DNA of 5,310 nucleotides from CADEED01 sp964444835 (GTDB lineage: Bacteria > Pseudomonadota > Gammaproteobacteria > Steroidobacterales > Steroidobacteraceae): positions 1-5,310 of the forward strand of contig CAYUIT010000102.1 in assembly GCA_964444835.1 (NCBI GenBank). Direction: 5' to 3'. This document shows positions 1-5,310 of this stretch, in pieces. Each line of letters opens with the position of its first letter. The first letter of the stretch is position 1. The notes under the pieces are model-generated. The model made no database searches, was not told where the DNA came from, and worked only from the letters and a program-made list of their open reading frames with translations. The position numbers and the translations under genes are program-made.

Positions 1-63
1 CTAACTGCTATCTATGCGATCGAAGTTATCGGACAGATCTGATCGGATCCTCTTCGCATCGCA
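1..63 (-). repeat. Imperfect inverted repeat ending in GTTAG
   Basis: Plus-strand tgcgatcgaag (15-25) pairs with cttcgcatcgca (52-63), leaving one unpaired base. On the minus strand the element is followed by GTTAG (5-1), like an attC R' core. The one-base bulge and core are reminiscent of attC, but no R'' core is present on the right side and the window edge cuts the sequence. It could be a decayed attC or a chance hairpin. Confidence 0.3.
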
Positions 64-160
64 CGCTCCTTGATTCCCGATTCTCCCCAATCATCCCCCG
101 AGGCCACGCCCAAGTACACTCCACCGAAACGGCCGTTGACATAAAGACACGCGTCGTCGG

Positions 161-418
161 CTAGACCACGCCATTCTCCGCCAAAAGCGCCCGTACCCCT
201 TCATCCCCCAACGTGCCCTCAAACCGTGCGGCCGCTTTGCCATCCCGAAGCAGCACCGTGGTGGGATAACTTCGCACGCGAAAGGATTCCACAATCGCAC
301 GATCCTGATCGACATCGCTCTTGGCAACGAGTACCCGCCCCTCGAACGGGCGAGCGATGCAGCAATCGCCATCTCACTAAAGTCGCGTGCCGTAACGGAG
401 CGCTCGAAAAGCGACTCA
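161..418 (-). pseudogene. Thioredoxin-fold gene remnant, CxxC segment missing
   Basis: The frame ending at the TAG at 163-161 encodes 61 residues from Phe (codon 346-344) that read as the C-terminal half of a thioredoxin: FEGRVLVAKSDVDQD, then FRVRSYPTTVLLRDGK with the cis-proline, and EGVRALLAENGVV. Upstream this frame is stopped at once (TAG TGA), so it has no start. In the frame one step away the sequence just before reads SLFERSVTARDFSEMAIAAS then LARP, which resembles the N-terminal strand and helix of thioredoxins up to the point where PVLVDFWAxWCxxC should follow. The two pieces meet near 346-348. A deletion of the roughly 25-30 codons with the redox site, shifting frame, would explain this. 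The C-terminal half is convincing; the N-terminal half and deletion are inferred. The upstream edge at 418 is approximate. It lies about 290 bases downstream of the M50 gene. Confidence 0.65.
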
Positions 419-470
419 CGAGCCAGGCTGGTGCGCCGCAAGACCCGAATAATCAGCCAGACCTCGACAC

Positions 471-708
471 CTAACAACAGCGCGTTGCGCGCACACCCAC
501 ATGCACATTGGACGCAAAGCGCCCCTCCGCGAATCATCTCTACATGGTGCTTCGACTGGAGCCCAGCCAGCACACACACGCGCGACATCGGCGACGAGTG
601 GCAGCATCGAGTGCCGCCGCAGCGCCTGCATCTCAGTCACAGCCCACCACCGGCTCCTCGGCCCAACGTCCAAGCATACGCGTCACCGTAACAACCGTGA
701 TAGCCGGC
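471..708. other. Stretch without a supportable gene
   Basis: Between the end of the M50 gene and the thioredoxin remnant several frames are open by chance in GC-rich DNA, but none has a protein-like composition, a ribosome binding site or a recognisable domain. A GTTAGGTGTCG string on the minus strand (476-466) equals an attC R' core with the following bases seen at 5230-5220. No R'' core or matching arm is found nearby. I see nothing else here. Confidence 0.5.
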
Positions 709-2358
709 CTAGCCACCGCCTAACCACAACCACACCGCTACAAAACAGAGCGCCCACGCCGCAAGAAACCATAGCGCGATCGCTGCCCGTTCGCGCCGCG
801 TCACGGCCGGTGATTGGGCTGTTAGTGCGGCCTGCCGGTAAAACGTCTGCCGGACCGCGTAGGGCCAAGTTCGATGCGGCGGCTCTGTGGTGAGTTCAGC
901 CGCCACGCGCACGGCGCGCTCCGCATCATCGATATCGCGAGTGCGTCGCTTCAACTCGGCGTGGAACTCCTGCACGGACTTTTGGTGCCACGAGACGTAG
1001 CCCCAATACAAGCCGATCAGCGCAACGAACGGCGACTCTAAATACCAAGCGACCATGAGCAGCCCAACGACACCGAACATCTGCACTGCGACGTTGACGG
1101 CCGGTCGCTCGCCGGCAATCAATCGCAGTACGCCGCCGCCATCGAGCGGACCGAACGGGAGCAAGTTGAACGCATTCAGAATAACCAGCGTCATGATTAA
1201 CGACTGCATTTCACGCGTCATCCCGGTCGGGAGTAGCACGAGCAGCGCAGTGGCTAACAACAACCCGGGGACCGGGCCGGCGAGCAGGACCACGGCTTGC
1301 TGGGTGGCCGAAACGGGTGCCGGCCGCGCGGTGGCCAGAGCGCCGATCAACGGCAGAAAGAACACCGACACATCGCGATAGCCATAGCGCAGCATTGCAA
1401 GCGCATGCCCGGCCTCGTGCACAGCGAGCACGAGCATGAGCAGCGTTGCAAATGTGGGACTCCAAAACAGAGCGGCTGCGATCCACGAGCCAATCAGCGT
1501 GGCTGCAAAAAGCACACGAAGGGCAGGCTGTGAATCGCGCGGCGGCGGCGCCGGGTGTGCCTGCCAGCGAAAAGCTTCGACGTCGGCGAGTGCCCGCAAC
1601 TGCCAGTCGCGCTCCGTCGGTGCGGCGACGGCTGGCGTTGTCGTTGGCCCAGGCGATCGTTGCAGACGGCGCAGAGCAGTGATCGATCCGTGAGCGCCTT
1701 GAATCGCACTTTGCAAGGGTATGCGGTCGATGTCTTCGGCATCCGTGGCAGTCGTGAGCTTCGCGGCACGCAACTGCGAGAGGTACGCTTCGAACTTGTT
1801 ACGCCAACGCTGCAGCGTCGCCTCAAGCTCTGGCTCGAGGTACGCGCCCTCGCCGGCCGTCGCCAATCGCTCCCGGTGGAGCATGAGCACGCCCGCAAGA
1901 TCTCGCTCATCGCCGAAGACATGCCCCGGCGGTGGCGGCAAGAAAGGATCGAGCCTGCGCCCGAGATAAGTTGTTAGCGATGTGCCGTCGGGGGCGGCCG
2001 AATCGAACGCGATGAAGACGGGCGTTGCCACCTCCGGCGTGAATGACAAAGACACCGTCGCTTGAATGGGCTCGGACGCATGCCGATAGATCGCGCCGTA
2101 GCTCGGCTCCACCAATGCGCCGGACATCGTCCGAAAGCGGTGGTAACGAAAGAACGCGAAACCCAGCGCCGCTAACTCCTCATCGCGCGATCGCAGAATC
2201 TCCTGAAGCGCCTTGGGGACCTCGTCGGCTTCTGCGCTCGCCAGCTGAATGCGCCGCAGACTCATCGACAGATAGCCACGCACCAGAAGCAGCCGCGGCC
2301 AAAGCCAGGCGACGCCGAACAGCGCGGCCAGCAAGACAATGATATCGCTGTATTCCAT
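709..2358 (-). CDS. Site-2-protease family (M50) membrane metallopeptidase
   Basis: This 549-residue protein carries the two zinc-site motifs of M50 intramembrane peptidases: HEAGH at 314-318 (HExxH, two His ligands and catalytic Glu) within a hydrophobic segment, and NLLPFGPLDGGG at 398-409 with Asp406 as third ligand. AGPVPG at 360-365 fits the conserved glycine/proline region between them. Such enzymes cleave membrane-embedded substrates. Membrane segments are visible near 5-25, 281-312, 333-342, 354-377, 386-401, 424-452 and 525-546. Before the catalytic core lies an unusual cytosolic or periplasmic region of about 250 residues (26-278) with a beta-rich part (66-130), a PPPP stretch and a proline/threonine-rich linker (235-249). 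No PDZ domain is evident, unlike RseP. The ATG at 2358 has no strong ribosome binding site. The membrane protein gene immediately upstream could be its partner or substrate, which is inference. Family call is firm; substrate unknown. Confidence 0.9.
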   Translation of the reverse strand: MEYSDIIVLLAALFGVAWLWPRLLLVRGYLSMSLRRIQLASAEADEVPKALQEILRSRDEELAALGFAFFRYHRFRTMSGALVEPSYGAIYRHASEPIQATVSLSFTPEVATPVFIAFDSAAPDGTSLTTYLGRRLDPFLPPPPGHVFGDERDLAGVLMLHRERLATAGEGAYLEPELEATLQRWRNKFEAYLSQLRAAKLTTATDAEDIDRIPLQSAIQGAHGSITALRRLQRSPGPTTTPAVAAPTERDWQLRALADVEAFRWQAHPAPPPRDSQPALRVLFAATLIGSWIAAALFWSPTFATLLMLVLAVHEAGHALAMLRYGYRDVSVFFLPLIGALATARPAPVSATQQAVVLLAGPVPGLLLATALLVLLPTGMTREMQSLIMTLVILNAFNLLPFGPLDGGGVLRLIAGERPAVNVAVQMFGVVGLLMVAWYLESPFVALIGLYWGYVSWHQKSVQEFHAELKRRTRDIDDAERAVRVAAELTTEPPHRTWPYAVRQTFYRQAALTAQSPAVTRRERAAIALWFLAAWALCFVAVWLWLGGG

Positions 2359-2381
2359 GAACTACATTATCCACGAGCGGC

Positions 2382-2391
2382 CGGGCGCCCG
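2382..2391. repeat. GC palindrome between the two membrane-protein genes
   Basis: cgggcgcccg is a perfect ten-base palindrome in the 45-base gap between the two genes. It has no spacer for a loop and no following T-run on the minus strand, so it is not a convincing terminator. It may be chance in GC-rich DNA. Confidence 0.25.
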
Positions 2392-2403
2392 AGTGGCGCA
2401 TCG

Positions 2404-3201
2404 TCAACATGGCACAGCACTCGCCGCCGATCCGATTGCCTGGAAGAACCCATTCACGATCGTCGTCGTCAACCGCGCTCGATTCAAGACGATATCGGAG
2501 AGCAGCCCAAACGCCAAACCAAGATAACCCACGTACGCAAATCCGAGATAATCGCTATAGATGATCGTCATGAGCCAGTTCTGCTCGAAAACGTAGCAGT
2601 AGGCGCACACCACGGTTGCGATCGTCAAAAGCACGCCGGGAACGAACAGTTGCAGGCTTGCTTGGGGCTTCCAGAGCGCGACAGCTAACACGAGTAAAAA
2701 CGCCACGGCATTGGCGGCGGTGAAAATGCGGATGTCGCGCTTGAGATCAACCACCACGCGCGCATAGGTGGCATGGATGAATGGCTCGAGACCTTCGTTC
2801 GCTTGCGCCAGCAACTGAATGCGGTGCTCCGTGCCCTCTTTCAGCCACTGTGCCCACTCGGCGCGGCAGGCGCAATCAACGTTACGAATCTCGGCGATGG
2901 CGTCGGCCATCCGCTCATGCACGCGCAGCTTTAGTGATTCCTTGTGACGGGCAATCTGTGCTTCATTCTTCGCGTACCAATCGGTCGCTAGGCGCGCAAG
3001 CGCTCCATCTGGCTCGGGCGGCTTGTATGCATCAATCGTTCTGTCGATCTGCTTCGCCGCTTCCGCTTCGATGAAATCCGCGGCGTATTGTTCAACCCAA
3101 TGCGGCGTGCTGAAGGTCAATGCAAAGAAGAATGCAAAGAGCACTGAGCCTGCCAGTGCGGTAAAGGCGAGAATACTGCGTGGAGTTTTGTATGACATCA
3201 T
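2404..3201 (-). CDS. Multi-pass membrane protein of unknown function
   Basis: The frame gives 265 residues beginning MMSYKTPRS. Two adjacent ATGs (3201 and 3198) are possible; GGCGAGA just upstream is better spaced for the second. There is one membrane segment at about 9-31, then a long polar, mostly helical region (about 32-155) with charged heptad-like stretches and a cysteine pair CAC at 110-112. Three further hydrophobic segments follow at about 158-177, 184-206 and 210-235. The polar C-terminal tail (RARLTTTIVNGFFQAIGSA region, ending VPC) looks amphipathic. With an N-terminal lysine/arginine and the following hydrophobic segment, the polar domain is probably periplasmic. It starts directly at the broken attC and lies 45 bases upstream of the M50 peptidase gene in the same direction, so the two may be co-transcribed. 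I recognise no characterised family; a role beside the peptidase is only a guess. Confidence 0.8.
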   Translation of the reverse strand: MMSYKTPRSILAFTALAGSVLFAFFFALTFSTPHWVEQYAADFIEAEAAKQIDRTIDAYKPPEPDGALARLATDWYAKNEAQIARHKESLKLRVHERMADAIAEIRNVDCACRAEWAQWLKEGTEHRIQLLAQANEGLEPFIHATYARVVVDLKRDIRIFTAANAVAFLLVLAVALWKPQASLQLFVPGVLLTIATVVCAYCYVFEQNWLMTIIYSDYLGFAYVGYLGLAFGLLSDIVLNRARLTTTIVNGFFQAIGSAASAVPC

Positions 3202-3293
3202 TCTCGCCGTGTCTCGAGCCGCACGCCGCGTGCGAAGCGGTCTATTCTTCGCGCTCTATCCTCCATGCGTGCGCTCCAGCGATTTGTTAGCCC
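3202..3293 (-). repeat. attC-like site lacking an R' core
   Basis: The right half is clear: R'' GGGCTAAC (minus strand, 3293-3286) and arm ATCGCTGGAGCGC (3283-3271), near-identical in layout to the site at 5225-5310. The left half has a strong central stem (cgcacgccgcgtgcg at 3220-3234) and a partial arm (GCGTGCGGCTC), but where an R' core should be the sequence reads GGCGAGAATGATG and enters the next gene. No GTTRRRY core is present before that gene. The site appears broken on its distal side, which marks either decay or a rearrangement junction between the cassette array and the larger genes on the left. Confidence 0.65.
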
Positions 3294-3301
3294 TTCGGCC
3301 G

Positions 3302-3763
3302 TTACATGACATGGATATCTAGGAACTCCAGCGTCATCTTGCCAGGCCCCACTTTTAAGATATGAAACCGCGCCGTCAAATCACTGGCGTAACCTGAAAG
3401 AGGAACATCGTTATAGTGCACCATACCTAAGTATTGTTCCGGGTCTAAGCCGTAGAGGTTCTCTCGATTCACTTCAATCGCTTCGCGTATGAAATCCGAA
3501 GAATTCTCGACGTCGAACAGGCTCGTAACCTTGAACTCGTCAACGCCCCAGTCTTCAAGCATCGCTACAAGCGTGTCGTCATGGTCGGGAACGCCGTATC
3601 CCTGAATTGTCTTGCGTAGCGACTCCTCAGTCCAAGCATGTACGCTTGGGAACATGTCCAACGCTTCCGCGAATCGACCCTGTGCAAGCGCCTCAGACCA
3701 CTCGACGACGAGCGAGCGCACCTCCTCCTCGCTGGCAGACACCGGGAGCTCGCGTTTCGCCAT
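3302..3763 (-). CDS. Small acidic cassette protein, possibly NTF2-like fold
   Basis: This gene encodes 153 residues starting MAKRELPVS, 8 bases after the attC core. A longer frame to 3811 would begin inside the attC and is rejected. The protein is acidic and soluble, with no signal peptide or membrane segment. The N-terminal helix (about residues 10-35, EEEVRSLVVEWSEALAQGRF) with a following MFP and W resembles the first helices of NTF2/SnoaL-like proteins. The C-terminal part (YASDLTARFHILKV, then MTLEFLDIHVM at the end) looks like strands of a beta sheet. I recall hypothetical proteins ending in a similar DLTA.F...L.L.DIHVM pattern but cannot name a characterised family. The TAA stop (3304-3302) lies 11 bases before the GGGCTAAC core of the next attC, standard cassette spacing. 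Function unknown. Confidence 0.82.
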   Translation of the reverse strand: MAKRELPVSASEEEVRSLVVEWSEALAQGRFAEALDMFPSVHAWTEESLRKTIQGYGVPDHDDTLVAMLEDWGVDEFKVTSLFDVENSSDFIREAIEVNRENLYGLDPEQYLGMVHYNDVPLSGYASDLTARFHILKVGPGKMTLEFLDIHVM

Positions 3764-3770
3764 GTGCAGA

Positions 3771-3776
3771 CCTAAC
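3771..3776 (-). promoter_or_regulatory. Possible Shine-Dalgarno supplied by attC R' core
   Basis: The R' core GTTAGG ends 8 bases upstream of the ATG at 3763 (minus strand GTTAGGTCTGCACATGG). The AGG of the core is correctly spaced to act as a weak ribosome binding site, and no better one is available between core and start. A similar AGGTG lies upstream of the ATG at 5213, with wider spacing. This is inference from spacing only. Confidence 0.35.
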
Positions 3777-3835
3777 AGGTAACGAACGCATCCATTGCGA
3801 AAGCTTAGCAAGGAATCGCTCGCGTTCGTTAGCGC
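3771..3835 (-). repeat. Short attC site
   Basis: This element of about 65 bases sits between the stop at 3877 and the start at 3763. On the minus strand R'' is GCTAAC (3833-3828) and R' is GTTAGG (3776-3771). Internal arms GAGCGATTCC and GGATGCGTTC are partly complementary, and the loop carries a small hairpin TTGC...GCAA. An alternative perfect pairing (taacgaacgc at 3780-3789 with gcgttcgtta at 3822-3831) also exists. The cores and position support an attC. Its short length and less regular arms differ from the 86-base site at the right edge. Confidence 0.72.
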
Positions 3836-3876
3836 TGGCTAGGGCTCACCTGCGTGTAGATGCGAAATGGAGGCGA

Positions 3877-4590
3877 TCAACGCAACCCTTCGTCCGCGTT
3901 GTCCTCGGATTCTCCATCCGCTGGCGCAAGCGTGAGTGTGCCGAGTGGAGGCAGTTGCGCCATACGGCGAGCGAGACGAGTCAGATCGTCACGCGAGTTA
4001 ACGACGCAGTACCTCGTTAGCACAATATCCAACGATCCCGCATCTCGTACATTCGCACGAGGGCAAGCGCGTTGAAGCACTTCGAATGCCTCGACCCGCC
4101 CCTCGCCTGGGGCCCGTGACAGCAGCAAGTATTCACTCCCTGGCCTCGCGCCGATTTGAATCGTCCACAGTTCGACAGCTTGTCCCTTCACAGTCGTTGT
4201 ACCGAGCAGCACAAAGAATGACGGATGGGCATCTGCGCCATTCAGATTGCTGCGCTCGTCAGCGCGGAACACGTTCGCCCAACAGTGGAAGACACCGTAG
4301 TTGCTGAACCGGTACCACTGCACGTCACCCTCGATATCGGTATCGCGTTTGCGGAATGCCCAGTCGCCGAACGCTACGCGACTCGTGCAGCCAAAGGAGT
4401 CGTCGGTGTAAAAGTGCTGCGGCCACTCCTTGTCACCACCCCGGCCGAAGAGTGGTAGGTCTGCGTGCAGGAGGTCGGCCGCCATGTCGTCGGGAGACTG
4501 ACCCTTTGCGGAAGGAGCAAACAAGAGCACAACGACGAGCAATGCGGCCGCGATGGCGGCACACCTCGGCGCTGTACCGATCTTGGTCAC
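3877..4590 (-). CDS. Exported cassette protein with four cysteines, unknown function
   Basis: I start this gene at the GTG at 4590, giving 237 residues. A longer frame is open to an ATG at 4758, but its first 56 residues are a translation of the attC (note NSSLKR), so they are not expected to be real. From the GTG the protein opens with a signal peptide: TK and an R, a hydrophobic core AAIAAALLVVVLLFA (11-25), and a likely cleavage near AKG/QS (residues 28-32). The mature part is free of membrane segments and has four cysteines (68, 103, 176, 195), an even number that suits two disulfides in a periplasmic or secreted protein. It is rich in aromatics (QWYRFSNYGVFHCWANVF around 91-108). The C-terminus is acidic. 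No family is recognised. No convincing ribosome binding site precedes the GTG, so the start is moderately uncertain. Confidence 0.72.
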   Translation of the reverse strand: MTKIGTAPRCAAIAAALLVVVLLFAPSAKGQSPDDMAADLLHADLPLFGRGGDKEWPQHFYTDDSFGCTSRVAFGDWAFRKRDTDIEGDVQWYRFSNYGVFHCWANVFRADERSNLNGADAHPSFFVLLGTTTVKGQAVELWTIQIGARPGSEYLLLSRAPGEGRVEAFEVLQRACPRANVRDAGSLDIVLTRYCVVNSRDDLTRLARRMAQLPPLGTLTLAPADGESEDNADEGLR

Positions 4591-4618
4591 GGAAGTGCTG
4601 GCACGATGAGTCGCCCGC

Positions 4619-4690
4619 GCCCGAACGTTCGAGCTAGGCTGCCCGCGGAGGCAGGCACTGTCGTAGGTCCGCTTGAGCGAGGAGTTAGGT
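4619..4690 (-). repeat. attC site with degenerate R' core
   Basis: On the minus strand the element begins with ACCTAACTCCTCGCTCAAGC, i.e. R'' CCTAAC, a five-base spacer, then an L'' arm GCTCAAGC, a form very common in proteobacterial cassettes. The middle holds an inverted repeat (GCCTGC...GGGCAGC) that can form the apical stem. The left end reads TAGCTCGAACGTTCGGGC, where an intact site would read like GCTCAAACGTTAGGC. The R' core is therefore GTTCGGGC instead of GTTAGGC. It lies 28 bases upstream of the GTG start of the next gene. It is a different attC subtype from the one at the right edge of the window. Confidence 0.75.
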
Positions 4691-4808
4691 CGCAAGGCAC
4701 GCGCTCCAGCTTTGTGCAAAGCGGAAACAACAAGCGCGAGCGGCGCGCGTTCTGTCATTTGAGCTTGGCACTTTATCTGCGACGCGAGCGCTCAAGCGAA
4801 TTGCTAGG
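4690..4808 (-). repeat. attC-like site with altered R'' core and decayed left half
   Basis: The right half matches the reference attC closely: minus-strand CCTAGCAATTCGCTTGAGCG, and further in the shared string ATAAAGTGC. The R'' core reads CCTAGC instead of CCTAAC, so the AAC triplet needed at the core is altered. The left half contains no recognisable R' core before the next attC begins at 4690, so the left boundary is arbitrary. The stop codon of the preceding gene (TAA at 4775-4773) lies inside the element. I read it as an attC that has lost, or nearly lost, recombination ability. The 70 or so bases left of the recognisable half could be the tail of a lost cassette. Confidence 0.65.
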
Positions 4809-5213
4809 AGTCACCTTCCACACATCTGGCGGTAGTCGCGTAAGCGCCGCGACAAGTTGGACGCGCCGCTTAGGGCGCTTTAGCGCGGATGGAAGTTTAC
4901 TAAGCCAGTGACCATTTGGGCCAACAGCGGTACCGCGATCGGCCGAGAGTCTGCGCGATGTGGGGAGCGGGCTCCTTGAGAGTATGTCAACAAAGTGACG
5001 AACCTGCTCACGAGACGAAAACTCCAAGGTCCATCTTCCAACATCGACTACCAAGAAAGAGAACCCCTTTCGACCGAGTGGCTTCGGTGCGGCCGGTTGG
5101 TAAGAAGTAGAATGACGCCAGTTGCCAGGCGGCACCTCTCTGTGAACCCAAAACGCTAGAGGGGCGTCGCGCCAGTCGCGACGTAGCTCAGTGTGGGCTT
5201 TTACGAGTGCCAT
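4773..5213 (-). CDS. Integron cassette protein of unknown function
   Basis: This cassette gene encodes a basic protein of 146 residues, counted from the ATG at 5213. An in-frame GTG at 5225 overlaps the attC core GTTAGGTG and would add four residues; I prefer the ATG. No signal peptide or membrane segment is visible, so a cytoplasmic location is likely. Residues about 50-80 (GFSFLVVDVGRWTLEFSSRE onward) look like two beta strands and a helix, followed by a conserved-looking stretch with LPTSRRLS and PNGHWLSKLP near residues 83-109. I have the impression of similar hypothetical proteins in other integron cassettes (FEF...LP..RL...GPNSHWLS pattern), but this is memory, not a search. The last ten or so residues (SNSLERSRRR) are encoded by the attC itself, a usual feature where a cassette ORF runs into its attC. 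Function unknown. Confidence 0.75.
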   Translation of the reverse strand: MALVKAHTELRRDWRDAPLAFWVHREVPPGNWRHSTSYQPAAPKPLGRKGFSFLVVDVGRWTLEFSSREQVRHFVDILSRSPLPTSRRLSADRGTAVGPNGHWLSKLPSALKRPKRRVQLVAALTRLPPDVWKVTPSNSLERSRRR

Positions 5214-5224
5214 GTCTGGCGACA

Positions 5225-5310
5225 CCTAACGTCTTCGTTGAGCGCCGCGGCTGCGTTGGCTCAGGCTTCGCACTTTATTCGTCACGCGGGCGCTCCAACG
5301 AATTGTTAGG
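5225..5310 (-). repeat. attC recombination site, well formed
   Basis: Read on the minus strand this 86-base element starts with the R'' core CCTAAC (5310-5305) and ends with the R' core GTTAGG (5230-5225). Inside, the plus-strand arms ttcgttgagcgcc (5234-5246) and ggcgctccaacgaa (5289-5302) are complementary except for one additional base. This is the extrahelical-base arrangement known to set the recombining strand in attC. The extra base lies in the arm next to R'', which fits cassettes reading leftward. It is the attC of a cassette whose gene lies beyond the right edge of the window. It is the least damaged site here and serves as the reference for the others. Confidence 0.9.

Larger units (their letters stand above)
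3202..5310 (-). mobile_element. Integron gene-cassette array (no integrase in window)
   Basis: Five attC-like sites separate three small single-gene modules, all genes and all attC sites pointing leftward. Each site shows an R''-type core on its right edge (gttagg, gttagc or gctagg on the plus strand) followed by an L''-like arm such as gcgctccaacgaa or gcgctcaagcgaa. In the best site the arm is matched by an inverted partner and an R' core. Genes begin within about 10 to 35 bases of the preceding R' core where that core survives. This is the known architecture of integron cassettes. No tyrosine recombinase of the IntI type is encoded here, so the stretch could be the interior or distal part of a chromosomal integron or an isolated attC cluster. 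The left limit is set at the decayed attC near 3202; cargo may extend further left. Confidence 0.85.

Noticed and set aside
12..200. Open minus-strand frame of 63 codons reading LADDACLYVNGRFGG and ending with a 15-residue ATG frame (59-12) preceded by AAGGAG
   Set aside because: The composition is protein-like, but there is no good start for the long form, no recognised domain, and the short form is too small to support.
466..480. GTTAGGTGTCG identical to the R' region at 5230-5220
   Set aside because: Eleven matching bases are suggestive, but no R'' core or complementary arm exists in the preceding 230 bases, so I do not call an attC.
91..588. 165-residue minus-strand open frame
   Set aside because: Its middle may carry the N-terminal thioredoxin remnant, but its second half is an out-of-frame reading of the clear thioredoxin C-terminus. 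It is not an intact gene.
712..722. GTTAGGC-like core at the end of the M50 gene
   Set aside because: The codons for WLWLGGG explain it and no R'' core or arms accompany it.
501..893. 130-residue plus-strand open frame and other long plus-strand frames
   Set aside because: They are shadows of the minus-strand genes in GC-rich DNA; no protein-like composition or start signals.
2165..2185. gctaactcctcatcgcgcg resembling an attC R''-L'' start on the plus strand
   Set aside because: It is inside the M50 coding region (residues around RDEELAALG), has the wrong orientation for the array and no partner core.
3302..3811. Longer form of the 153-residue gene starting at 3811
   Set aside because: The extra 16 residues are encoded by the attC; the ATG at 3763 is correctly placed after the R' core.
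3995..4022. gttaacgac...cgttag resembling attC cores
   Set aside because: It lies inside the exported-protein gene and is explained by its codons; no arms or stem structure of attC type.

Overview
The window looks like a stretch of a chromosomal (sedentary) integron cassette array, or a cluster of attC sites without an integrase, from a GC-rich proteobacterium. Gammaproteobacteria of the Xanthomonas/Lysobacter/Pseudomonas kind are a reasonable guess from the attC style, but no taxonomic marker gene is present. Every gene I can support lies on the minus strand, so the reading order is right to left. No integrase gene, attI site, rRNA, tRNA or CRISPR array is visible. If this is a complete integron, the integrase should lie to the right of position 5310.

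Right part (about 3202-5310), cassette array. In reading order: a well-formed attC at the right edge (5225-5310); a cassette gene for an unknown 146-residue protein (4773-5213) whose last codons run into the next attC (right end at 4808, left half decayed); a short stretch without a supported gene that leads into another attC (4619-4690); a gene for an exported protein of about 237 residues with four mature cysteines (3877-4590); a short attC (3771-3835); a gene for a small acidic soluble protein of 153 residues (3302-3763) that starts 8 bases after the attC core; and an attC whose distal core is lost (about 3202-3293). This is the typical layout of one small gene per attC, all pointing the same way.

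Left part (1-3201), different in character. Beginning directly at the decayed attC there are two larger genes, 45 bases apart: a 265-residue membrane protein of unknown function and a 549-residue membrane-embedded site-2-protease-type (M50) metallopeptidase with HEAGH and LDGGG motifs. Both may be co-transcribed. After them comes a broken thioredoxin-fold gene: the C-terminal half (cis-Pro 'SYPTT' motif) is intact in one frame, and a plausible N-terminal segment lies in another frame immediately before it. The segment that should hold the CxxC redox site is missing. The left end of the window (1-160) and 471-708 hold nothing I can name.

Interpretation: the attC sites and gene layout are seen directly. 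That the membrane protein/M50 pair is large cassette cargo, or alternatively old chromosomal sequence at the distal end of the array, is inference. The most notable points are the active-site-less thioredoxin remnant, the linked membrane protein and M50 peptidase, and the series of intact, half-decayed and tandem attC sites that records remodelling of the array.
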